Of a stretch of 64,000 bases of DNA, positions 54,826 to 64,000 are shown one piece after another. The DNA is from Coniferiporia sulphurascens. Taxonomy: Eukaryota > Basidiomycota > Agaricomycetes > Hymenochaetales > Hymenochaetaceae. The stretch lies in NCBI GenBank assembly GCA_002794785.1, contig NBBA01000001.1, positions 4,836,001 through 4,900,000 on the forward strand. Reading direction: 5' to 3'. The position numbers were made by a program, and so were the translations under genes. Positions within the stretch are counted from its first letter, which is position 1. The number at the start of each line of letters is the position of its first letter. The notes beneath the pieces were generated by a model. It was not told the DNA's origin. It made no database searches and was given only the letters and a program-made list of their open reading frames with translations.

Positions 54826-57166
54826 ATGGCATCCAGGCCTACTGTTACAGACGCTGGTAACAATAACAGCAACAAGCCTCCTACTGCCACCGCGATCTCA
54901 GGCAGCAAGCGATCGGGCAAGATGGCCAGCGGGCAGTCGCTCAATCACCTCCTCAATTTTACCCTGCCACCCCGCCAGACGCATGCGCTACAAAGTATTC
55001 CGCGACGGAGCAGGAAGACGGCGTCGGGGTACGGTGTCTGGAACAAGGAGAGTGAGTGACGTGGTAGCTTCCAGTTGCTCATATATGCTCATACCAGAGA
55101 CTAGAATTCGTCAATGCCCATTACAGGTTTGTCATGAAGCCCACAGGCGATTACACGGTCCACTTTGCGGACCCTGATATGTGTGTCCAGGCGCCTAATT
55201 TGTTCCTTCATTTCGATTACTAATGACGCACTTAGATTCTTCCAATGGCAGGATATCTTGCAGGTCATAATCCCGCGTACTTCAGCTCTGGCAGCTGCTG
55301 CTGGTCATCAAGATGAACAAGAGGGTTATACTACGTGCCCTATTTGCTTATCGCCTCCTTCAGCACCTCGAATGACCAAGTGCGGTCATGTGAGTTATTC
55401 TGTTTATAAGTTGGGTTCGTAACCGCGCAAGTTCTCTCAATGCTGCGGAGTGGATCGAACCTTAGTCTGATAGTCGGTACTTTCTTGCGGATACCTCTTT
55501 GAAGCTCACAATCCATACGTATCCTTTCGGGTTGATACTCCTGGCAGCTACACGCTCGCACGGTTTATTTTTAAATATTAATTCTACTATCTTTTCAGGC
55601 TACTGTGCAGCTTGAGGGGATCGGCCGGTTACGGACTCATCCCTCGGTGTCTAACATACTTAAATTCTACGTTTACAGATATTTTGTTACCCATGTGTTC
55701 TTCATTATCTGCGCACTTCCGACCACGCGAAGTGGCATCGATGCCCGATCTGCTTCGATTCTATTAACGAGGGTCAGCTCAAGAGTGTAAAATGGGATGA
55801 CGAACCCACTATACAAGACGACGGACCCGAGATGACTCAAGAGGCGTCGTCGTCATCGTCACAGATTGACGCGGCTGCTGGTGACTCACCTCAACCGGGA
55901 TCGACGCTTCGAATGCGTTTAATGGAGCGCCCTCAAATAACAACGCTTGCGCTTCCGCGTTCCTGCTCTTGGCCATCTGATCTAATACCGCCACACCAAG
56001 CCCCCTTCCATTTTCTCCCAGATGTATTCCGATTTTCTCGGTTTATGCTTGCGACACCAACATATCTTCTTGAAAACCTTTCGCATGACCTTGATGATCT
56101 GGCCTCCGAGAGACGAATATTGTCAGGGATGGAAGACGAGTTAAGCGTGAGTTTTGTTGATGTTGCTGAGACGAAAGTCCAGCAACAGATGGAAAAGGCT
56201 TCTGCGCTGGAGACAGAAGAATTGAAGGAGATGGTATTGCGGGCTCAGCAGGGGATGCGCGACCTTGAGCGCACCAAGGAGAGGGGTAGACGTCACGCGG
56301 AGAGGGAGCAAAACTCGGAGAGTCAAGATATAGGCGCGGTGCCGGATGCCTTCTTGGCTATCCAATTTAATGGCCCGAAACCTACATCAATAAGTCGCAG
56401 TCAGAAGCCACGTCGAAATGTTAATCCGCCGCCTCCCTCGACTTCGACATATTATTTTTACCAGGCGACTTCCGGAGCACCAATCTTCCTTCACCCGCTT
56501 GATATTCGAATCCTTCTCGCGCATTTCCACAGTTATGCGGCGTTCCCGGACACAATTTCCGTGCGTGTGGATGCCTCTGCAGAGGGTTCCATTGATGGAG
56601 ATCTGAGACGGCGCTGCAAATACCTTGCGCATATGCCTGAGAGTGCCGATGTTGTCTTCGTCGAAGCAGACTTGTCTACGGTTGTAGGCGAGGAGACGCT
56701 TCGAGCCTTCGAGGCCCCGCTTCGTGCTCGGCGGGCAAAACGACGTGAGCGCGTAAAGAAGGATGATCGGGCGCGGGCTAAAGCGGAGGAGCGCGAACGT
56801 GAGAGGCTCCGACTTCCAGCCTTACCCTCGAGCATGGCAACGAATTATGGCTATGTTGTGTCACCTTCTCTTGAGCGGCCGCCATCGCCGGACGAGATTG
56901 TTGTCGAATCAGCTACTCCACCCGTTCCTCAACCGTCCCCAGGACCGGCTGGTGCTTGGGGCCGGCGGAGCTTTGCGTCCGCTGCACTGGATGGGCGAAC
57001 GCGGTCGGAGCAGCAGAGCAGGCCACAGCATGTGGCAGTGGAGGAAGACGAGTGGGATGCGGATGTGGCATGGCATGAGCTTGAGGCGCGGCATGACGGA
57101 GGTGGACGACGTAAACGCTCGAACAAACTCGTAGTACTTGGCGGTGCGGGCGGGAGGAGGAGGTAG
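54826..57166 (+). CDS. RNF10/Mag2-like RING finger protein
   Basis: Four exons are seen. Exon 1 (from 54826) is a polar N-terminus ending SGYGVWNKE. Exon 2 (about 55103-55180) has RFVMKPTGDYTVHFADPD, and exon 3 (55236-55389) FFQWQDILQVIIPRTSA and CPICLSPPSAPRMTKCGH. Exon 4 (55679-57166) has FCYPC and HRCPICFD, completing a C3HC4 RING. The linear order VMKPTGDY-QWQDI-RING-LKSVKWDDEP is that of RNF10 and yeast Mag2, which act in ribosome ubiquitination. Later parts include a coiled region (about 56150-56320) and a basic C-terminus. Intron 3 is 289 nt, long for this window. The exon 1/2 junction is uncertain. Confidence 0.88.
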
Positions 57167-57731
57167 ACGATTATTTCCCTCGGGCCAGACGAGATGTATC
57201 AGATCATGACACTTGTACAGTAGCATTACATGAAAGATGATAACTATAAACTAAGTTAATAGGATGGTTCTGCGTCTGAACGTAAATGGTGACTGTAATT
57301 TCCACAAAAAAAAGGGCTGCCCCTGTGAATATTCACTTTAAACATCCACTTGAGATACACGAGCGAGATCTCCAAGAGCTTTGTTGCGGGTGAAACGGGG
57401 AGCGTTAACCATCAATCTTCCCATTTTCAATTCATCGGCCTAAAATCCATTGGTTCATGCTATGTTTGAGTGTAAAATGCCGTGAGATTTTTGTTATCCG
57501 ATACGCATAAGCCCTGCTGTCCAAAAATACAAATATGGTTCCCGTTTCATCTTCCTGGTATATTCTCATAAATCCAAATGTTCTCCGGTGAGTACTTGTT
57601 TGCCATGAAGTCGCGCACACGTCCAACGCAACCCCGATTGATCCTCTGTCTGATCTGCATAAATACGTTCCGTCAAGAACAAGTCCAAATCCTCACGGCG
57701 CCGCGTAAAGCGAAGATGTAGGTGTGGTACG
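57167..57731. other. Convergent 3' region between RING and AKTIP-like genes
   Basis: Only UTR-like sequence is seen. An open frame at 57566-57838 overlaps the AKTIP-like end and looks like a chance frame. Confidence 0.5.
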
Positions 57732-58753
57732 TCAGGCCCCCGTACGCTCGGCCCACGGGCGGAGGCCGTGACGGCTGCGCAGAGCGTCGAGCTCGCCGTC
57801 GCCGTCGACTGCCTCGCGGAAGAGGATGCCCTGGGCACCTTGGCCCTGGCCGCGCGACTTTGCGCCGCTGTTGGCGCTTTCGAAGAGCGTCGGGGCGGAC
57901 TGCGAGAGCATGGCGCATTGCGTTGCGAGCGCGGCGAAGGACTGTGTCGAGTCTTGGTATCTGTTTTGGTGTTGGGTCGTTGAATTTATCGTCTTTGGCT
58001 GGGTATCCGAGAAGGGGGAACTCACAATCTGTAAATAGATGGGTTAGGTATTTACTTTACTTTGGCGTATAGTGTCGATTGGAGATGGAGGAGGTAGGGT
58101 AGGGAGGGGAGAAAGTCACCTGAATGCTTCTTTATTAGGACAATCGCTCTCTCTGAGCTTGTCGATCGTCTCTTTTTTGAACACGGCCTTGACCCAGTGC
58201 AAGACGTGGAAGACGTGGTCCTGCTTAGGTCTACAACCACCCCGTTTAGTTTTCGAAGCAATCCAAATACAAAACGTCAACTTCCATCCAAAAAAAAGGT
58301 GAGTAAGGAAAAGGACAGACCTCCAGGGAGCAAACCGCGGTGCGAGGTTCAGCGCACCGCCCTCGGGTGCGATAAGCGGGTGAAATACATCCGTCGCGAA
58401 CACGACGTCCGGCGCGCGCGCGGGGTACGTAGGCGGGAAGCGCACGCGGAACTTGAGCACAGCGTCCGCGTAATATCCTACAGTTCGAGCGTCCGTTCAG
58501 AAGCGAGAATCGGTTTGTTTTATTTATCGAACAGGTATATCGATATAAATAAAATTTAGATAGCGAGAGTGGGGAGGAAGGCGTGGGGGAGCCTGAGCGG
58601 CGCACCTTGGTGTACGAAAAGCACGCCGTCCCAGGCGAGGAGTGAGTCCGCGGACGGGAGGACGTACATCCCCATCGGGCAGTGCTCGTCGTTCTTCAAC
58701 GCCGCGTACTCCATGGCTACCTCGGTCGTCGCGAGGAGGAGCTCTGCATCCAT
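57732..58753 (-). CDS. AKTIP/FTS-like E2 variant (no catalytic cysteine)
   Basis: Exon 1 (58753-58606) has MYVLPSADSLLAWDGVLFVH. Exon 2 starts at 58477: YYADAVLKFRVRFPPTYPA, then VFHPLIAPEGGALNLAPRFAPW. Exon 3 has KQDHVFHVLHWVKAVF and NKEAFR. The last exon starts at 57960: YQDSTQSFAALATQ. The UBC fold is clear, but the position of the E2 active-site Cys is in GGALNL, with no Cys, as in AKTIP/FTS proteins that link Hook and dynein to early endosomes. A 3-nt exon (58026-58028) may add Leu to give RLYQD. The length is about 215 residues. Confidence 0.82.
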
Positions 58754-59344
58754 TGTTTTGGAAGAGCTTTCGGGATGACTATAGGGTGCCCGTCTGGTCT
58801 CCTATGAGGTGTTCCCGGGAATTGATAACAGTAAAGTAGTGTTGGACTTGTATAGTAGCTAAGCAGTGTAGAACTTTAACCGAAGGGAGCAAGAAGATCG
58901 TCGTGCGCGTAGTGAGTCTGTATGTGGGCAGAGGAAGCAGAATGGCCAGCTAGATACGAGCCTGACGTAGAGTGGAGGAAAGAAAAAGGAGCCGTTTTTC
59001 AGTAGTAGCAGCCGCCGGAGTTGGAGTCTTAAAGGGTAGCAACGAGCGGTTCTGAATCCGAAGTCAAGGCGCGACACCGTCACGTGAACAGACATGCCCG
59101 CCGACACGGTCCCGAGCTAAAAGTTACAGAAACTAAATCCATTTTATATTCCAAGCTCTGTATTTCACTCTATTCCAACACTGATACTAAATGTCCCACA
59201 GATGCAGCAAGAAAAGATCTACTTTTTATAAGAAAAGGAAAGGGTTAAAAAGAAAGAAATGAGGGGGTGGATCCATATCCGAATGTACCGAGTATAGCTA
59301 CTCTGTAATACAAAATCACCAAAAGCTTGAAAATCCATCAAGAC
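58754..59344. other. Intergenic region
   Basis: No gene is recognised between the AKTIP-like start and the pseudokinase end. Confidence 0.5.
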
Positions 59345-60181
59345 TTAACGAGTAGGACGCCCGCGCATCGCAACATGGGCTGCACAGCGCTCGGCGACCG
59401 CCGCCTCCAGACGTGTGAGCTCCGCACAGCGCTCCGTATACCCACCTGAATACAACTGCTCCCCTCTGCACCTGTGGGAAACAGAGTGCGTGAAGTCGAC
59501 GATGCGAATACGCCCCGCGCCGTCGTAGAATACGTGATGGTCAATGCTGGGCCTGCCGGGAATGTAGCCCAGCCCGAGCTGGCCGTGCATCAATCCTACA
59601 GCGTGCAGCGCGCATGCGGCACCCATGAGGTTGAGGCTGTATCGTGAAAGTACCGTTAGTGTCACCGTAAGAGGCTCAAAAGCTGGAAATATGACATACT
59701 GATATTCGGCATTGTCGGCGGGCATGAATGCGAAGCAGTGCTCGAAGATAGTGACTGCGAAGTTCTCGTGCGGGTTTGTCGACTCATAGAAACCAATGAG
59801 GGTCGGCACGACCTTGCCCTGGAGCGAGGAAAGCTCGCGCAGGTAGAAACCCACTTCGCGGCGTAGCGCCTCAACACGCTCGGGCGTGAACGCCCACTTG
59901 ACGAACACGTTCCTCTGTGAGAGTATCTCCGCGCCGCCGCGCGCGAGCGTCGACAGCTTCGCACTTGAATGCAGCACTTGTGTGGGGTGCCCGCGCTGCA
60001 TCGGCGGAATGTGCAGGAAGAGAGATACATTTCTCGAGCCATCGTCATCCACGCGCACGCACTTCTTCAGGTTCCCGCCGAGCGCGGAGTCGTTTAGGAG
60101 GTTGAGGTGCTCGGGAGTGCCCACCTCGTAGAGAGAGAATAGACAAGTGAGTGAATTCGCGGCCATAGTCCTGCCTGGCAA
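59345..60181 (-). CDS. Fungal protein-kinase-like protein, probably catalytically dead
   Basis: The frame holds a kinase-like pattern: VKWAFTPERVEALRREVGFY (a possible Lys and helix C Glu), VPTLIGFY, then HAVGLMHGQL and IRIVDFTHS. In active kinases the HxD and DFG motifs would read H-R/G-D and D-F-G. Here HGQL has Gln for Asp and DFT has Thr for Gly. A 63-nt intron with GTATGT, CTAAC and ACAG is probable at 59637-59699 and is in frame, so removal keeps the frame. The start could be 60181 or the second Met at 60166. The function is unknown. Confidence 0.7.
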   Translation of the reverse strand: MPGRTMAANSLTCLFSLYEVGTPEHLNLLNDSALGGNLKKCVRVDDDGSRNVSLFLHIPPMQRGHPTQVLHSSAKLSTLARGGAEILSQRNVFVKWAFTPERVEALRREVGFYLRELSSLQGKVVPTLIGFYESTNPHENFAVTIFEHCFAFMPADNAEYQYVIFPAFEPLTVTLTVLSRYSLNLMGAACALHAVGLMHGQLGLGYIPGRPSIDHHVFYDGAGRIRIVDFTHSVSHRCRGEQLYSGGYTERCAELTRLEAAVAERCAAHVAMRGRPTR

Positions 60182-60450
60182 TAATAAGAATAGGGGGGAA
60201 GTGCTGTGCTTCGCTGAAGATACGCAGCGGCTCCTTATAACTGCGCCCGACTACCAGGCCACACACCGTTTGAGCCGCGATCGGCGGAGACGCCCAAGCG
60301 AGGCCATAGGGCGAGCCACGTTCGGCGGCGACGGAAACGGCATAAATCCAAGCACAGGAAAACCACCTACAGAAGTAAGCGGCATCTTCTCGTGGTCGAA
60401 GAATGTGGTTGGGCGATACCGCGGCCGTGGCCTAGGAGGGCCCACCACGG

Positions 60451-61101
60451 TCAGCGGCGCGGGCCCTCTGCTGCGCCCAACAGGCTTGCCACCACCGCAT
60501 TGTTATCCTGGATCTGTTTCTGACGGGCGTACAGCGCTGTAACCGCCTCTGTCGCCTGTGCGAGCAGCGCACTTTCCTCCGGTGGCGCGGTCACGGATCC
60601 GTCGGGCGAGACAGCGAGCAGTGGGAGTGCGCCCACACCAGACTGGGTCAGAAAGTCGGAAAACAGGTTGAGGTAGTTGCGAATCGAGACAATGTCCGCT
60701 GTAGGAAAACGTCGGTGTTGAATAATTGCAGACTAGTGGACGGAATGGGGTCAGACTTACTGGCCGCCGTCATGGGATTCGACCCCGACGCGGGGTGGAA
60801 GGCTTGCTCGCTGAAAAGAGCAAAGACCAGTTTTAGCAGATCGAAAAAAGAGGTAAAAGACAAGTTCAACGTACATTCCGGCGAGAGAGGTCTTTGCGAG
60901 GCGCGAGATGACCTCGACATACTGTATGGCCAGTTTGATGTTCTGCTTGAACAGGTCTGGTGAGTTCGGATCGGTGTTCAGCGGTGGGCCTTGCGGGACT
61001 GCCGCGCCCAATGCGAACGGGTCGCCGTTGTTTGCGTACAACGGGTTCCCGGAGCTGGACGAGAATTCGTACAGAGTCTGCGGATGCATAGACGGGAACA
61101 T
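60451..61101 (-). CDS. Small conserved-looking protein, three exons, family unknown
   Basis: Exon 1 (61101-60875) encodes MFPSMHPQTLYEF and a helix (LFKQNIKLAIQYVEVISRL). Exon 2 (60810-60761, 50 nt) and exon 3 (60698-60451: TDIVSIRNYLNLFSDFL) join in frame through introns of 64 and 62 nt with good borders. The product is about 174 residues, mostly helical with a proline-rich N-terminus. I do not recognise the family. The three-exon model is supported by frame continuity across both introns. Confidence 0.6.
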
Positions 61102-61329
61102 GGTGGCAGGAGCAGAGGGGCACCCGCACGTGTCATGAGTTCGAGTTACGCTCAGATTTCCAATATAACATGCTAACTAAATGTCCAGATAAAAACCAGC
61201 GTCCTATACGTGTAAATATGGATAGTGAAGGGAGCAGAAATGTTAAGTAAGAAAAATAGTAGGATAAGAATTACAAAGGCGATAGATAGCCAGATGACCC
61301 AGATGCTACAACTCGAATGAAATCTTCCA

Positions 61330-64000
61330 TCACTCGGCCGTGAAATGCGCGTGCTCTAAATCGTACGACGGCGACGGCTCGTCCGTCAACAACCGCTCCT
61401 CCTTCATCCTCTCGATCTCACGTCGCAATTCGTCTACCTCTGTCCGTAGCTCAACCTGTTTTTCGACCTCCTTAGGGTGTGTTCCTGACCCGGGCGGCGG
61501 ACTCATGTGTGGCCCATACATGTCTGCGGCACCCCACGCACCCCGCGGAGGCGGAGGACTACCTGGGCTCGTTATACCCGCACGCGATGGTCCAGCTCCC
61601 CGTGAGCTGCCCGCAGAGCTTCCCGGCGATGACACACGCGGAAGCCCGTGCGGTGCCTGTGCCCCGTAGTCTCCGCCCACCTCTCCCTCTGCACCGTTCT
61701 CCACGCGGAATGGTGTGACGACCATCGCGACCTCGTTCACCCCGAGGCTGGCGTTCCTATTCAAGATGTCGGTACTGGCGCGGAAACTATCGACGCTGCC
61801 GGCAACGTAATTGCCACCCCCGATGCCACTGCTGCCGTTATGCCGCAGATCTAGCATGTCGATGTGTAATGTATTGCTGAGCGGCTCCAGTACCGATTCC
61901 GAAACGTAGCTTATCGGCTTAACGCGCTCGATGCGGTCTGCACGGTTGTAAATGCCTTGTGGCTTGCGCTCGCGTCGGCGTAAGTAGTAGACGAGCGCCC
62001 CGACGACGATAACTACAAACGCAACCCCACCGACGGACGCGCCTACAATTGCGCCCACAGCTAGACCACCTGCGCTAGAGCCACTCGAGTACGTTACCTG
62101 CTTAAGGGGAACACTAACAGTATTCCGTATTTAGTGATACACTTTCTCACGAAAGATAAACGGGACGTACTTTAGAGCGAGTGGGGCAAACATGGCACCC
62201 TGTGCTGGGCTAAGTTTGTAACTGGTAAGCAACGCACCCAGACCAACTTGAAGTAGTACACACCTATTGATCCCCCCAAGCTGTGATCCATTGCCCGGGC
62301 TGTACAACCCAGCGAACGGCCTGTTTTCCAGATTCGGCGACGCATATGCGTGCAAGAACGAAATCAACGAATCCCGTACTGAACTGTTGGTTACACTTGC
62401 GGCAGCGAACATCGTCCAGTCTTGTTACGCGGGCACAACCCGAATCAACAGCAATCGGAAAAACGACTAAATTAGGACATACCTGAACGAGCAAGGGACG
62501 TATCGCCATCGTCAAGAGGAATTCCGAACTTATAATTGGCTATTCTAAAGTCAGTAGACAGTAACGCAGACTCCAAGGATGCGCGTACGAATTTGTCCTT
62601 CATAATACGACGTTTGCAAGGAATAGACCTAGACGCAAAATCCTCTTAGCTATCGTTGATTGGGCCATCAGCATTCATGACTAGAACTTACGGAACTGTT
62701 GATAAGGTTCAGCTGGAGAAGCTTGTCCGCGAACAAGTTATAGATGACACCAGAAGAGCTCGATCCGTAGCTCAGAACAAGACGGTCGGAGGCGGCTGCG
62801 AGAGACATCCATTGTTGCGCGTATTGGGTTGCAATCCCCTATTTGTGAAAACTTTGAGCATTCGTGCAAAAACAGTCGTGGGGCAGTGGACACACTTGAT
62901 AATTATTTTGGTCATCTGAGTGTCCGCCGTACTCGCTGATTTTTGCCATTGCGCCGATGCCGATGATCCCCTTCAGAGCAAGGTTGGTCTGGTTCGTCGC
63001 GGAAATTCCGTCCGAGAGTGATGTGGTCCTATATGGTGCAGCCTTTGTAAACTGAAACTCCAGACAGCAGAAAATCGAAGACTCACTCATCGCCAGGCGA
63101 CATGGAGTTGTTAACGAGAAATTTTGCCCATCCGTTAAGTAGACTGTACTGTAAAATGTAAGGGGGTCATGTAAACCAAGCGGCTTGAGAAGAACCGGCT
63201 GGGCTAGGCTCACTTACGTGCTGTGCGAGGAGACTGCCATCCCCAGACGTCTGAGCGTGCGCCAAGCTCATAATCAGCATATTTGCGGATTCTACGATAG
63301 ACAACTCATAGTTCAATCTCTCTACGTCGGATGCGTTCTCATGAAGAAACTTACGTTCAATTTGCTCGTTGTGGCTTTGGTAATTGCCTGTCGCGTTCGG
63401 GAATGCCGAGCCTGAGGGGTGCAAGCCATGTGAGTAGATGTCTTAGGGAAAAATCGATTAGGGTGCATACCGAGGTCCTGTGCCGCGTATGGATTCTGAT
63501 ACTGCGTGCTGGATTGATATTCCAGGAGGGGGCTCAAGAGGTATCCCAGGATATCCGGGTTGAGATACAAGTAAATCGGCATCGCGGCGTATATCACATC
63601 CACGGCGTTCACTCTGCGCCCAAGCGTCCATCCGTCAACCGTCGCAATTTATGAAAAGGAGGGTATGATAGGAGACTCACCCGCCTGTTCCGACTCCACC
63701 CATGTCCTTCATAAACGCTTTTATGTCCGAAGTGTTAAAGCCACCGTTGCTATTCCGCAGGAGTGTGTACTCGATTGCGCTCATTGTCTGCCGCGTGGTT
63801 AGCGAGAGCAGGTCCGAGTACTTTCCCGAGATTGAGCCCGCGTCACTGGCTATCTGAGTATCCAGCTGGATGGCGGCGTTGAGCGAGTCGTCGAAGTTTT
63901 GGAGGACAGCCTCAATCTGAATGTCCAAGGACATAGCAAGTCAATTTGAATGTTACCGCAGATGGGACGATGCGGGAGGAGCAGGTTTTCGCGGGGGGAT
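61330..64000 (-). CDS. GtaA-like glutaminase family protein, membrane-anchored, copy 5 (3' part)
   Basis: The start is beyond the right edge. In minus order: a helical exon at 63934-63677 (SDLLSLTTRQTMSAIEYTLL), YLYLNPDILGYLLSPLLEYQ (63540), FPNATGNYQ (63390), SANMLIMSLAHAQTSGDG (63260), NLALKGIIGIGAMAKISEYGG (62960), SVRDSLISFLHAYASPN (62370), AQGAMFAPLALKYVP (62190), a transmembrane segment (VVIVVGALVYYLRRRE, about 62010) and a 200-residue cytosolic tail. No stop was noticed. It is clearly divergent from copies 1-4 and free of insertions. A cytosolic coiled end (VDELRREIERMKEER) matches the tail of the others. Confidence 0.87.

Noticed and set aside
57566..57838. Open frame continuing the AKTIP-like gene
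   Set aside because: It is in another frame, out of register with the conserved exon, and looks like chance coding potential from GC-rich sequence.
1..64000. CRISPR arrays, rRNA or tRNA genes
   Set aside because: No spaced short-repeat array or RNA gene signature was seen; the sequence is eukaryotic.

Overview
The window looks like genomic DNA of a filamentous basidiomycete, most likely an agaricomycete. The support is short introns (about 50-65 nt, GT..AG), single-exon F-box/LRR genes, a fungal pseudokinase, a sedolisin protease, and fungal Ty3/gypsy and Ty1/copia retrotransposons. No rRNA, tRNA or CRISPR was recognised.

Layout: 1-3120 is the 3' part of a decayed Ty1/copia element with its 3' LTR. 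From 3.7 to 43.5 kb lies an array of four glutaminase A-like (GtaA; DUF4965/DUF1793-type) genes. Each has a signal peptide at one end and a transmembrane segment plus cytosolic tail at the other. Copy 1 (minus, 5.55-10.16 kb) faces copy 2 (plus, 11.26-16.51 kb) head to head. Copies 3 (16.80-35.20 kb) and 4 (39.50-43.49 kb) are on minus. A fifth, more divergent copy enters at the right edge (61.33 kb to the end). The array is bombarded by one gypsy family: 7 solo LTRs plus a 13.2 kb nested composite (17901-31134) inside copy 3. Most insertions keep their 5-bp target duplications, so the pre-insertion genes can be traced.

Copies 3 and 4 are each followed upstream by a copy of the same F-box gene, so a two-gene unit was duplicated. 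The F-box copy near copy 3 is a pseudogene carrying a 722-bp Tc1/mariner-like MITE. A solo copia LTR (37839-38095) and a relic of an ABCB transporter also lie between the units.

From 45 to 61 kb the sequence is ordinary and gene dense: three F-box proteins, a sedolisin (S53) protease, an RNF10/Mag2-like RING protein, an AKTIP/FTS-like E2 variant, a pseudokinase and one unrecognised small gene.

The most interesting material is the gypsy family. It has a chromodomain integrase, a candidate 11-nt self-primer (Tf1/sushi style), a G GGT TTT slippery site directly at the gag stop, an extra third ORF with a membrane segment and a Cys/His cluster, and a noncoding 3' region in which a hairpin stem changes by compensatory pairs between the two copies. 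Damage in both retrotransposon families is biased to CGA-to-TGA changes, and the LTR pair differences I compared are mostly CpG transitions. This suggests cytosine methylation or a CpG-directed RIP-like process.
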